From the NCBI GenBank assembly GCA_010279815.1, contig QEOQ01000253.1, positions 2,657 through 66,656 on the forward strand: DNA of 64,000 nt, given 5' to 3'. The position numbers were made by a program, and so were the translations under genes. Positions 16,274-26,773 of this stretch are shown piece by piece. The DNA is from Brachionus plicatilis. Taxonomy: Eukaryota > Rotifera > Eurotatoria > Ploima > Brachionidae. Numbering within the stretch: the stretch's first letter is position 1; the number at the start of each line of letters is the position of its first letter. The notes beneath the pieces are model-generated. The model had not been told where the DNA came from and did not search any database. It saw only the letters and a list, made by a program, of their open reading frames with translations.

Positions 16274-17446
16274 CATCTTGTACAATTATAGAAAATTAAA
16301 ATTTTTAAATTTATATTTTTATTAATGACAAATAAAAATGGCTTTTTGAAACCTGATTAATTGATCTTTGTTTATTTGTATCATAATTAAATTTAATAAT
16401 AACATTCTTTAAATTTGTTTTAAAGTACTAGGTTAAGCAAAAAAATTATTTTTATAAATTTGCTTTTAATCAAAAGTAATTATTACTTATTGTAAGTTAA
16501 CTGAATTAATCAGTAAAGTAAAATAATATAACTTTTGTACTAAACTTTTTAAAGTTAAAAAATTTAAATTAAAGATTTGCTTTAAAAATGTATGTGTAAT
16601 CGAACAAAAAGAGAAATTAAGAAATTTTTGAAGTGTTCGCATCTAAACGTAAAATAAAGTAGCAAAATAAAAATTTCAAAATTTCTTAAGATCTCAGTAA
16701 TTTACTGTAGACTAAAAAATATTGATTTAAACATTTATTAATTAATAAAATCAAAATTTAATGGATATTTTATCTTCGGTTAGTGATGTCGATGTAGACA
16801 AAACTTAGAATCGTAAGAAATTTATATATTTTTTAGTAGTATGAAAAAATAAAACCTTAAAAATTATGGACTAAAAAGAAAAGGGAAAAAATCCAATTCG
16901 ATATAGCACAAAAGGTAACTAAATAGCACTCTCAAAATTATTTAAAATGATGCTAGGCATCTAATAGAAATGTCATTCTGAGAATTGCGACTGTAAGTCA
17001 AGTCAACTTTGACTTGAAATTTTGTGACTTAGACTTAAAACTGTGACTAAAAAACAAGTCTGAAAGAAATCTACTCGAATATATTTAAAGAATCATCACA
17101 AAATTCCCTAATAAAATCTTTAAAGTATCATTAAATCTGGGCTGACTGGGGGCCATACAGGAATAAATTGTGTAATATATGTGATTTTAATTATTGAAAA
17201 GGGGCAAGGGGAAAAGGTGCTTAAAGTTCACGATTTTGAAGACGACTTTTATCAAGCTATTGATAGTTTTCATTCTGATAAAAAGTTTACCTTTGATGAG
17301 ATAGGTCTACCTGTGACGGATTTTCTGGAATGAAATTAAAATTACTAAATTTAAATTAAAATACTGTTATATTAATTAATTAATGTTTATTGATAAAATT
17401 TGTGTAGCTAGCTAAAAAAGTTTATGAATTTTTTAAAATAAAATCT
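16274..17446. other. intergenic region after PRP4 kinase
   Basis: A+T-rich DNA. An AATAAA about 55 bp after the PRP4 stop is a plausible poly(A) signal. Near 16990-17060 there is a cluster of GTCAAGTC/GACTTG motifs belonging to a dispersed repeat described in the findings. A small coding-like fragment at 17196-17333 and the start of the lysozyme duplication at 17324 follow. Confidence 0.6.
17196..17333 (+). pseudogene. coding-like fragment cut by the lysozyme duplication edge
   Basis: A frame of about 45 codons reads EKGQGEKVLKVHDFEDD then FYQAIDSFHSDKKFTFDEIG and ends at a TGA (17331-17333), with base composition unlike the flanks. The stop lies just inside the duplicated lysozyme segment, whose edge is at 17324, so the frame seems broken by that segment's arrival. 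The second copy lacks this upstream sequence. The protein family was not recognised; it may be a gene or transposon remnant. Confidence 0.3.
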
Positions 17447-18610
17447 TTACGACAAATAAGCAATTTCATGGCTGATTCTGTTGAAAGAAACAGAACCCAC
17501 AGTTTTTCCGACAAGAGTTTGGCTCAAAGCAGCTTTTACCAGCATATTGTTTGCAAATTTGGTCTTGATTGTGTTCCATAAATAATTTGTATCGACACCG
17601 TTTACGTTGATGCTTAATTTACAATTTGAGCATCCCAAAGAACCAGCCCAGTGTCTTAGAGAAACCAAGGCAGCTTTTCCCTTATTGTCCATAAATCTTG
17701 CATAAGGCACTATTTTGTTATAAGCTTCATCGATAAATGGCTTCGAGATAGCTTCAGCTTCGGCCACACTAAGAACCAATCTTGAAGCTGTAAGACCAGC
17801 TGCATCTAATTGGGCTTTGGATCTATAGCCAATGTATTTTTCAACCTTGGAAATTATAGAAGCAGATATGCCTTTTGCTTGTAAGCCAGCTTTTGTTTGT
17901 TGTCCTAAATCGATGCCAATACCAATTGTCACTCCAGAAGATAAAGTTGGAAAATAGCCTACTGTTTTGAAACCTTCACGGTCTTTTAAATGCCTCAATA
18001 TTTCATCATACGTAGCATCAGCAGAAATAACAGCGATGCTTGTTGCTACAATTAAAAAGCTTAAAAATTTCATTTTTTAATTATTTTATTAAAATACAGC
18101 TGTTAACTTTAATTTATAGACGGCTAGTCAATCTTAAAATAAATATTTAAATGATCTTTATTTATCTAATTTTAACACAATCTTTAAAATGCTGTTTGAA
18201 ATTGCTTTTTTACTGCTTTTTTTTTGTCTAAGATTCAAATATTTGATTTAATTTTTCTTTCAAATCTAGCGTTATCAATATCAAAATTCATATTTTACTT
18301 TTTTCGTTTAGTTAATAAATAAATATTTGTTGAAAGAACACACCAACTTTTTCAATAGATCAAGGGATTAGATTAAGGTGTTTTTAAAAATGAAAGGAAA
18401 CCCCGAGTCAATTTTGATAGTCTGATAGAATATTTTAAAAATTTATTTATTTTTTTTAATTTTTCTTAAAATATACTAATACTTTTAAAAAGAAATCTTT
18501 AAATAATTAGAATAGATAAAGCGCTAGATTTAAAAATGCTTTAGTAACAAAAATATTTTTATGAAGAAATAATTGTTCAATTAATTTATTTTTCACAGGC
18601 TGAATTTAAA
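17324..18610. repeat. 1.29-kb segmental duplication, copy 1
   Basis: The segment matches 23744-25030 base for base, with an offset of 6420, except for about two substitutions near 18564-18568 (ATGAAGAAAT here, ATGTAGAGAT in copy 2). It contains a whole lysozyme-like gene with about 120 bp downstream and 540 bp upstream of it. There are no terminal inverted repeats and no flanking direct repeats that I can see. Confidence 0.97.
17447..18073 (-). CDS. secreted pesticin/T4-type lysozyme-like protein, copy 1
   Basis: An intronless 208-residue protein. Residues 1 to about 18 form a signal peptide (MKFLSFLIVATSIAVISA), so it is exported. The mature part resembles phage T4-type/pesticin C-terminal muramidases, which cut the glycan of bacterial cell walls. 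After a short helix comes REGFKTVGY, with E33 as presumed catalytic glutamate, then SSGVTIGIGIDLG with T49 and D55, in the usual order and spacing of this fold. No aspartate sits at the T4 D20 position, so the catalytic detail is uncertain. Later motifs include LSVAEAEAI and ALVSLRHWAGSLGC. Lack of introns and a mainly bacterial/phage family point to ancient horizontal transfer, then use in digestion or defence. An identical protein is encoded at 23867-24493. Confidence 0.82.
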   Translation of the reverse strand: MKFLSFLIVATSIAVISADATYDEILRHLKDREGFKTVGYFPTLSSGVTIGIGIDLGQQTKAGLQAKGISASIISKVEKYIGYRSKAQLDAAGLTASRLVLSVAEAEAISKPFIDEAYNKIVPYARFMDNKGKAALVSLRHWAGSLGCSNCKLSINVNGVDTNYLWNTIKTKFANNMLVKAALSQTLVGKTVGSVSFNRISHEIAYLS

Positions 18611-19190
18611 GAACAAAATATAAAAATTTTAGCCGAAAAAATGCAAATTTTTCAGACGTCTACTTTCTTGCACAAACAGTGAGATACGTTGATATTAGAC
18701 CATCTGCAAAAAAGTCGAAGCGATAAACAATCAAAAGAAACTCGAAATCGTATAAAACACCCAATCGATCAAAGTGATGAAATCACATTATAGAAAGTTT
18801 GTAAAGGATTTTAATAAAACAGCATACCTGTTACACCAACATTGCGCTGCAATAGTCTCACTCAAATGAGAAGAAGAATGATAAATCTCTTTAGACAAAC
18901 CAAAAAAGGCACTAACGAACTAAGGGACGTTCTAAATACTGACCCTTAAACTTTTTGATTTTTCTGACCCCTCTTTTTCTCAGCAACAAATAAACTTAAC
19001 TGGAGGATCTTTTGCTGGTTTGTTAGGCTCAGTTTCTAGTTTATGTATTAAAAACAAAAATTTGCTTTTCAGCGGTTTGTCTTTTCAGAAAATTACAAAA
19101 AACATCCTGCTGACATCTCTTTTTTGTTTACTGACCTCAAATTAGAAGTACTGACCCCTATTTTTTTCAGACAATGTTAGCTTTTTATTA

Positions 19191-19434
19191 CCGTAAACCT
19201 TTGCCCACTACTCCAAGAACAAACCCCAAATCTTGACTTTGTTCTATATGGAACTAATACCATCTAAGCAAAAGCGAACTTTCACGCTTATTCTTAGTGT
19301 AAAGGCAAGATTTGGGGTTTGTTCTAAATAAAATAAAAAAAATTGTTATAACATGGTTTAGATGGTATTAGTTCCATATAGAACAAAGTTAAGACTTCGG
19401 GTTTGCTCTTGGAGTAGTGGGCAAAGGTTTACGG
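19191..19434. mobile_element. 244-bp MITE family B with ~78-bp TIRs, TA-flanked
   Basis: CCGTAAACCTTTGCCCACTA at 19191 is mirrored by TAGTGGGCAAAGGTTTACGG ending at 19434. The arms match for about 78 bp, through TTCTATATGGAACTAATACC, with a few changes. TA dinucleotides border both ends (19189-19190, 19435-19436), as left by Tc1/mariner-type transposases. It has no coding capacity. A diverged relative of one half is at 62642. Confidence 0.88.
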
Positions 19435-19589
19435 TATTACATTATATGTAATTTAAATCGTAGATTTCAAATTGTTGGTAATTTTTTATATGTTCCTTAA
19501 TTTTACTGGAAAATCTTCCAAAAAATTATTAACTATCCAATTTAAATATTCAAAAATAAATAACATTAAAAATTTTTTTTTTAAATTTT

Positions 19590-19868
19590 TTATTTCAATT
19601 TAATCTTTATCCATATTTTTTTTGTTTGTCTTTTGTGGACGCCTATTTCTTTTTTGTAAAAATTTGCAATATTAAACTTATCAAATTTCTTAATTTTCGC
19701 GTTTAAAAAATTGCTTTTTATCATTGTTCGCTTTGAATCTTGAGCTGAAAACCAGAAATTTGGTGAGCATTCAAATTTTTTAAAACCATCGGCAATTCTA
19801 AATTTTTCGCTTCCAAATAGAGCTCTTTCACATACTCCATTTTGAAAGTTTGCTATTGATTCAAGCAT
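19590..19868 (-). CDS. small unrecognised reading frame
   Basis: A 92-codon ATG-initiated frame with segments ERALFGSEKFRIADGFKKFE and NFWFSAQDSKRTMIK; the C-terminus turns Lys/Ile-rich and low-complexity. The first half looks more protein-like than random A+T-rich frames. It lies close to decayed MULE sequence on the same strand and may be a transposase N-terminal remnant. No family was recognised. Confidence 0.25.
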   Translation of the reverse strand: MLESIANFQNGVCERALFGSEKFRIADGFKKFECSPNFWFSAQDSKRTMIKSNFLNAKIKKFDKFNIANFYKKEIGVHKRQTKKIWIKIKLK

Positions 19869-20435
19869 TTCAATAACTTGATTGAAGTGTAGATAAATTC
19901 TGAAAAAATTTGGAAAAAAAAATTATATTTTTAAAACTTCTGCTTATTATTGTCTTCTTAAAAATAATTTGAAATATTAAAAAAATTATGATGTATTAGA
20001 GTATTTTTGCATCGATTAATACCGATGAAATATTCTAATTTTCATCGCTGAATTTCGATGAAATGATTCCTAACTCATTAATGATTCATTTATCAATTTT
20101 CATCGATTAATCATCGTTTTTTTTGTGACTGGGATTTAATTTTCAATTTAATGACCCAATTCCATTTTGAGTGTAGTATGTCATCAAACATTTACATTTT
20201 TTTTAAAATTGTTCTCTAACCAGTATCACATTATTTAAAATATCTGAAAATTTATTTATTTTTATTATTTTTAGCCATTTTTTAACGGTTAAATTCTTTT
20301 TTGGTTTTTTTTTTTTTTTTCGAATTATTTTTTTCCTTCTTTTTTTGTCTAAACGTCTACTCTCGACAATATTTTGCAAACCTTTCTTCTAGAATTTGCT
20401 CTTTTTTTGCCATTATAATAAATTTTTCCCGACCT

Positions 20436-20620
20436 TTATTTTTTTAATCCAAAAATCTGATGAAGTATCCTCGAAATTTGGTTTTTATTGACCTTAAATT
20501 TGTACAGGTTCCTTTTAATATCTTTTCTTAGATGATTTAGACAATGTGCAATATTAGGTTTGTTTACAACTTTCTCCAAAGCGGATCTAATTGCTCTATC
20601 ATCGTCCATATCAAAAATAA
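20436..20620 (-). pseudogene. MULE transposase domain remnant
   Basis: The minus-strand frame reads DMDDDRAIRSALEKVVNKP, then NIAHCLNHLRKDIKRNLYKF, and stops at 20436. This is the layout of the MULE transposase core around its second catalytic Asp: an acidic D-containing turn, a helix, then H-C-x-x-H-x-R/K-x-N-I-K. Flanking parts of the transposase are missing, so it is a fragment. Confidence 0.6.
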
Positions 20621-23125
20621 AAAAAAAGAAAAAATATCAGAAATATAGATTCTTCAAAGCATGATAAATCATGCACAGAGGACCAAAAAGAAACAAAACA
20701 AGTCTTCAATCAGGAAGACCTGATAAGGTTTTTAACGAGATTTTTATAGATCATAGACTTTATATTGTTAAGACACAGTTTGATGGAGTCTCGCTTGAGT
20801 TTAGTCCCTTTTTCAATTCTAACTGAAGTTGAGACGAGTTGTTTTGGATAAAGTGTATATCTCTACCGAAATAAGAAACGAGAAAGTAAATACCTTATTC
20901 AAAGGATTTAATTCTACAGTTAGGAGATGAAAAAAATTTATAATAAACATAGAATTCAAAAAAACTTAAATATATAAAAAAATCTAATGCTTACATTTGT
21001 TTATTTTTGTTTAAATTTTAGATTAAATTCGAATATATTAAAATTTAATTTAAATTAATTATCTTTTCCAAGAATCAAATGAGTTACGATTCACATGCTA
21101 TGCGTAATATTACAGATAAATGTATTATTTAATACACATGTAATTTGTGAATAAGAGAGTTAGATTTTTTTTTATTAGTTTTTTGGAAAACAAAATTTAA
21201 TTTTTTTATGTCTTACTTGATACACAAATAAAAAATCAAGTGTGTCTAGATTGATGGGCTTTACTGTATATCATTTTGAATAAATTATTAAAGACCCGAC
21301 TAAAGGTTTATAAAATTAAATATAAATAAATTATTTATCTTTTTTTCTTTTTGTCTTTATTTATCTTAGTTTGAATTATTTATCTTTTTTAATACTGCAA
21401 TTTAGTGCAACGTACTCTGTTGCACCTTTTTTCCCTAAATTAAAATCTTTATATTCTTTTTAGTAAAACAAATCAATAATCAATATAAATCTTATTAATG
21501 ATTTATTTATCTCCTGTTTTATCCTTAGAAAATTTAATTTAGGTAAAAAAGGTGCATCAAAGTATGTATATTAATAAATTTTTTATCTATAATTTGAATT
21601 TATCAAAAAAGGAAGAATTTTTATTAAGTTTGTATTAGAAATTCGTAATACCATTTAATTATTTTTTCATATATTTTTATTCTGAAAGAGCATTAGCTCG
21701 GTACAGTTAAAAAATTAATATTTTAATAAATTAATAGATTTAATTAATTAATTAATCAATCAATTTTTTATAGTTGAAAAAAGAATTTTCAATAATTATT
21801 CATTCACAACTATATTTAAAAAATACTTTTCAGTTTTTTAATGGTTGTATTGGAGTAAAAATCTTCGCCATGTTATAAGATTTGTATACGAGGTTGGGAG
21901 GAGTTTCTGTGTTTTATAGTCGAATTATTCAAAATTAATCTATTGCTTAGGAGTAGTTAATTAGTTAAAAAAAAGTGCGAATTTAATTTGATTAATTTTT
22001 TGAAAAATTTTTTAAAAAGCGCACAATATTAAGGCTAATATTAATTAAATTGATATTTTAGCTCTCGAGTAAACTAAAAGAAACGCTCTTAGAACAAACT
22101 CAATAATTTTTTCCACCTCTCAAATAGTCAATTGCTTACCAAATTTATTCTAGATACTATTCATGAAAAATGCAAAAAACTTGCCTACTCCAAATGGTCC
22201 CCTTTAAAGTTCTCTTATCAAACAATTGTCCATATTCTAAGAACCATTAATTTATAGCTTAATTATTCCATTCTCTCGTGACCTCAAATTTATTGGCATT
22301 TAAACTTAATTAACTTATTTTAAATTGTTTTTTAAAAAAAGACAAAAAAAAAGAACTAAAAAATTAAATAATCAAAGGTTTATATCGGAACAACTTTGGG
22401 AGGACATCTCTTAAAAAAGTCATTAGTGTGGTAAGCTTAACTAATAAAGAAATAGCAAACAAGAAAGTTGAAGAAATATTCTAACATTATAAAATATTAG
22501 CAAGAAATCAATATTAAATTCTCAAGTACTAGAAAGCTTATTATTTAAACTGATAAATTAATAAAATTTAAGACTTTGGTCACAAAAAAAGAAGGTTTCT
22601 CAACTACATGTAAAAAATTCTTTTCAGTTTTTTAATGATTGTTTTGGAGCAAAAATTTTGACCATGTTATAAAATTTTTATACGAGGTTGGGAGGATTTT
22701 AAATTTTGCATATGAAATAATTTAAGTAGACATGTTTAAAAGCTGCTTTATTTTGAACGTTGATAATTTTTAAAGTTTGGGCAGTTTGGGCTTTTAAAAA
22801 ATGTGCGAATTATAATATTTTTAATTTTTAAGACATTAAAATTAATGGCGCAAAATTTGAGTTCCGAAAAATAATATAAAAGTGGAATGATATTCTTAAT
22901 AATAATTGAAAATAAAAATAAATTAAAACTCTTAAAATGTCGTTTGAGAATACAAGTAAAAGTGTTCCAAACTAAAATCAAAACTTATGTTTTCCTTTTG
23001 TTTATTTATTTAAAAAATTTTAAGCCTCAAAGGCAAGTTGAAAAATAAAAAAAAAATCTGATTTACAAATCACATTAAGTTTCATAAATAATTAATCAAT
23101 TTAAAATTTTATAAAATAGATATAT

Positions 23126-23495
23126 TCAATATAATAAGTTAGCGTTTTTGTACATCTCTAAATATACAAATTCACAGCGGCAGGCCAATTGAGTACGTTG
23201 ATAACAATTCCATAATAAAATTGAGTATCTGGGTTCTTTACGATTACCATATCTCTCTCTACCTTTGACACCGATGTATATTTCCTCAAAGTACTTGTAC
23301 AATTTTGATAATTTTGAGGTAACATTTTGCTGCAATAAAACAAACGCTCCAATTACTAAATCTGAAGGTACAAAAACTAAACATGCTAAAATTTTTGTAT
23401 TCAGATGACAAATCATCTGAATGACGCCATATAGACTTTTTCAAGTGAAAAAAGCATCCACATACTTCTGCGTCTGGGAAAACTACTTCAGACAT
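23126..23495 (-). pseudogene. frameshifted MULE/FLYWCH-type transposase remnant
   Basis: One frame gives FPDAEVCGCFFHLKKSIWRH, the classic MULE segment after the second catalytic Asp. Another frame continues with KILACLVFVPSDLVIGAFV, then KYFEEIYIGVKGRERYGNRK and SILLWNCYQRTQ, the order expected in animal MULE transposases (L-AFVP, YFE-TYIG, LWN-Y). At least one frameshift separates them and the end is truncated, so this is a dead copy. It lies about 250 bp from lysozyme copy 2. Confidence 0.72.
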
Positions 23496-23743
23496 TTATG
23501 ATTGCTAACTAGTAATCACACGAAATTGAATCTGGTTTTAAATAAAATAATTATCATCTACCAACGACCAACTCGGTGAACCATCTTTTTTATTTCTTGT
23601 TGATTTTATTAAGTTAAGATTCAAATTCAAAGGATATAACTGCATAGTGATATTTTAATAAATTAGTTTACATTGGCCACATATAATTGACTTATCAGCA
23701 CAAATTTTACAAAAAAATGATTTTACAAATTTTACAAATTCCA

Positions 23744-25030
23744 TCTGGAATGAAATTAAAATTACTAAATTTAAATTAAAATACTGTTATATTAATTAAT
23801 TAATGTTTATTGATAAAATTTGTGTAGCTAGCTAAAAAAGTTTATGAATTTTTTAAAATAAAATCTTTACGACAAATAAGCAATTTCATGGCTGATTCTG
23901 TTGAAAGAAACAGAACCCACAGTTTTTCCGACAAGAGTTTGGCTCAAAGCAGCTTTTACCAGCATATTGTTTGCAAATTTGGTCTTGATTGTGTTCCATA
24001 AATAATTTGTATCGACACCGTTTACGTTGATGCTTAATTTACAATTTGAGCATCCCAAAGAACCAGCCCAGTGTCTTAGAGAAACCAAGGCAGCTTTTCC
24101 CTTATTGTCCATAAATCTTGCATAAGGCACTATTTTGTTATAAGCTTCATCGATAAATGGCTTCGAGATAGCTTCAGCTTCGGCCACACTAAGAACCAAT
24201 CTTGAAGCTGTAAGACCAGCTGCATCTAATTGGGCTTTGGATCTATAGCCAATGTATTTTTCAACCTTGGAAATTATAGAAGCAGATATGCCTTTTGCTT
24301 GTAAGCCAGCTTTTGTTTGTTGTCCTAAATCGATGCCAATACCAATTGTCACTCCAGAAGATAAAGTTGGAAAATAGCCTACTGTTTTGAAACCTTCACG
24401 GTCTTTTAAATGCCTCAATATTTCATCATACGTAGCATCAGCAGAAATAACAGCGATGCTTGTTGCTACAATTAAAAAGCTTAAAAATTTCATTTTTTAA
24501 TTATTTTATTAAAATACAGCTGTTAACTTTAATTTATAGACGGCTAGTCAATCTTAAAATAAATATTTAAATGATCTTTATTTATCTAATTTTAACACAA
24601 TCTTTAAAATGCTGTTTGAAATTGCTTTTTTACTGCTTTTTTTTTGTCTAAGATTCAAATATTTGATTTAATTTTTCTTTCAAATCTAGCGTTATCAATA
24701 TCAAAATTCATATTTTACTTTTTTCGTTTAGTTAATAAATAAATATTTGTTGAAAGAACACACCAACTTTTTCAATAGATCAAGGGATTAGATTAAGGTG
24801 TTTTTAAAAATGAAAGGAAACCCCGAGTCAATTTTGATAGTCTGATAGAATATTTTAAAAATTTATTTATTTTTTTTAATTTTTCTTAAAATATACTAAT
24901 ACTTTTAAAAAGAAATCTTTAAATAATTAGAATAGATAAAGCGCTAGATTTAAAAATGCTTTAGTAACAAAAATATTTTTATGTAGAGATAATTGTTCAA
25001 TTAATTTATTTTTCACAGGCTGAATTTAAA
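23744..25030. repeat. 1.29-kb segmental duplication, copy 2
   Basis: Near-perfect direct copy of 17324-18610 in the same orientation. Identity begins at TCTGGAATG and ends at GGCTGAATTTAAA. Beyond these points the two copies have unrelated neighbours. The near-lack of substitutions even in non-coding A+T-rich parts means a recent duplication, ongoing gene conversion, or an assembly artefact. Confidence 0.97.
23867..24493 (-). CDS. secreted pesticin/T4-type lysozyme-like protein, copy 2
   Basis: The 208-residue protein is identical to that of 17447-18073, with the same signal peptide, presumed catalytic E33, T49 and D55, and the same 3' and 5' flanks. The upstream 540 bp is also copied, so this copy probably carries its own promoter and should be expressed like copy 1. 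No disabling change is present. Confidence 0.82.
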   Translation of the reverse strand: MKFLSFLIVATSIAVISADATYDEILRHLKDREGFKTVGYFPTLSSGVTIGIGIDLGQQTKAGLQAKGISASIISKVEKYIGYRSKAQLDAAGLTASRLVLSVAEAEAISKPFIDEAYNKIVPYARFMDNKGKAALVSLRHWAGSLGCSNCKLSINVNGVDTNYLWNTIKTKFANNMLVKAALSQTLVGKTVGSVSFNRISHEIAYLS

Positions 25031-25297
25031 AAATTTTGAATATTAAAAACTTAATTTTTTTTTTCTAGAATAAAAATGATTTTAAAAATTTTTAAATTAA
25101 ATCATAACAATTGAACAGCGAATAAATGAGATTATTAGAAACCTATTTTCCAGACGGATTTGATCATATGTTTTTTAAAAACTAATCAATCATTTTTCTA
25201 AATTGGTTCTATAAATTGAATTCAAATACTGTATTTGACGTATAGCAAATCTTACTTTTCTTGAAATTATGCAATTTTATAATTTTTGAATTGAAAG

Positions 25298-25660
25298 GGT
25301 TTTGTGAAATTCAGTACAAAATGATAAAAAGAACAGAAAAAAGTGTAAAAAAATTGAATAACTTTTTTTCTAAATGTTTAAACTTAATTCTGTAAATGCA
25401 ACTTACTGCAACATTCAAAGTTGCATCAACTGTAAAAGTCTGCTAAATTTGCAGAGATTAGCAGAAATTAAATTTCAATATAGTCGAGCTTAGTGCATTT
25501 TGCAGAGATTTTGCACATCATTAGCAGACTTTTACAGTTGATGCAACTTTGAATGTTGCAACATTCTCTATTCACAGAATTAATTTTAAACTTTTTGAAA
25601 AAAAGTTAATTAATTTTTTTACAATTTGTTCTGTTCTTTTGTTCTAAACTTCACAAAACC
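25298..25660. mobile_element. palindromic MITE family A, copy 2, 8-bp target duplication
   Basis: A 363-bp relative of 6137-6495, with ends GGTTTTGTGAAATTCAGTAC and CTAAACTTCACAAAACC. It is bordered by identical 8-bp direct repeats ATTGAAAG (25290-25297 and 25661-25668). Nested inverted GCAGA/TCTGC blocks fill the middle. The 8-bp duplication puts it with hAT-like elements or another 8-bp superfamily. It has no coding capacity. Confidence 0.9.
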
Positions 25661-26458
25661 ATTGAAAGTAAAAAAAAAATTTTCCATTCTTCATAAGCAG
25701 AGTTTCATGTAAACATGTTTGACTAAGAAAAATTAAAGTATTTGCTCGGACATTTGAAAAAAAAGAAAAAAAGTCCGGACTTGGACTTGACTTGAGACTT
25801 GTGACTTTTAAACAACTCTAAAAATATATTAATATTAAAAATCAAAACTTTTTAAATTTGTTCTAAAATTCTAAGTAAAATAAAAAATATGTATTTATGG
25901 TTTGTTAAAGTTGATTTTTGAGTGGATGAGGCGATTCTGGTTTTTTAAAAATTTATAGGAAAAACAGCAGATCTTAATGATCAATCTAAGTTTAAATCTG
26001 TAAAGACCCAAATTTCAAGATCTTTATTAACTACGTTGAAATCGAATTTATCTCAAACTTTGGATTTTTATTTGAACAAGATGAATGTCTTAAAAAATTG
26101 TATTTGACTTGTTTTGAGAGAAAGAATAATTCCTTTATAGTGTAAGGTTTTTTATTTGTAGAAGCTTTTAGATTACTGATATCAATAACAAATCCAAATT
26201 TATTATTTAAATTTTCACTTTGTGATTAGTGATTTTCTTAGAAATGCCTTCATCTGCTTATTAAGCTCGTTCCTGGCAATAATTATTAAAAATAAAATTT
26301 AAATTAAAAAAAATAAGAAAAATAATTTAGTTTTAACAGTTTATTAAAATTTAAAAATGTATTGTTTACATTCAATCTTAATTTTTTTCATATTATGTCA
26401 AAAAGGTTTAAAAAATTTATAAGAATAATTTTTCATGATCAAAAAGAAAGGTTATAAA

Positions 26459-26600
26459 GCCCGTATAGACGAATGATTTGTGTGTTAGTCATGCAAGCAG
26501 AGGATCGAGGGTTCAAAACATACTGAGGGTAGAAAAATCTTCAAAAATATCTCTGCAGTACGGGACGAATGTTCAACCTTTAAAAAATAATAAATAAAAT
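26459..26600 (+). repeat. tRNA-derived SINE or tRNA pseudogene
   Basis: GCCCGTATAGACGAATGATT looks like a tRNA 5' end with a damaged box A. GTTAGTCATGCAAGCAGAGG resembles an anticodon arm, and GAGGGTTCAAAAC is a good box B. The T-arm and acceptor do not pair properly (CATACTGAGGGT follows), so no working tRNA folds. About 65 bp of unrelated sequence and an A-rich tail (AAAAAATAATAAATAAAATG) follow, the layout of a SINE. Confidence 0.6.
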
Positions 26601-26773
26601 GAATATACATAAAAAATTGTAAATAATATTTTGATCATGAAAAAAATTTTAAAAAACCCTAAAAACTAAGCATCTTGAATTTTCTTACAATACATTAATA
26701 AATAAAAAAATTATAATTCTATAACATAAAAACTATACAAACTCACATGTTTAAATTTTTATAAATTTTAAAA

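Larger units (their letters stand above)
18611..23743. other. region between the two lysozyme copies
   Basis: 5.1 kb of A+T-rich DNA without an intact recognised gene. It holds a TA-flanked MITE (19191-19434), an unrecognised small frame (19590-19868) and two decayed MULE transposase pieces (20436-20620 and 23126-23495). The phrase GTTTTATTGGAG-like TTTTTTAATGGTTGTATTGGAG near 21836 recurs in changed form near 22628, followed by TATACGAGGTTGGGAGGA in both places, so a short repeat pair is also present. Confidence 0.6.
25031..26773. other. intergenic region before EXOSC10
   Basis: A+T-rich DNA holding MITE family A copy 2 (25298-25660), a cluster of AAGTCCGGACTTGGACTTGA-like motifs near 25768-25810 and a tRNA-derived SINE or tRNA pseudogene near 26459. 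No protein gene seen. Confidence 0.6.

Noticed and set aside
22748..22981. 77-codon minus-strand frame
   Set aside because: Low-complexity Asn/Ile/Phe/Lys-rich translation with no motif, as expected by chance in A+T-rich DNA.
26459..26535. Functional tRNA gene
   Set aside because: The D arm, T arm and acceptor do not pair as a cloverleaf; better read as tRNA-derived repeat.
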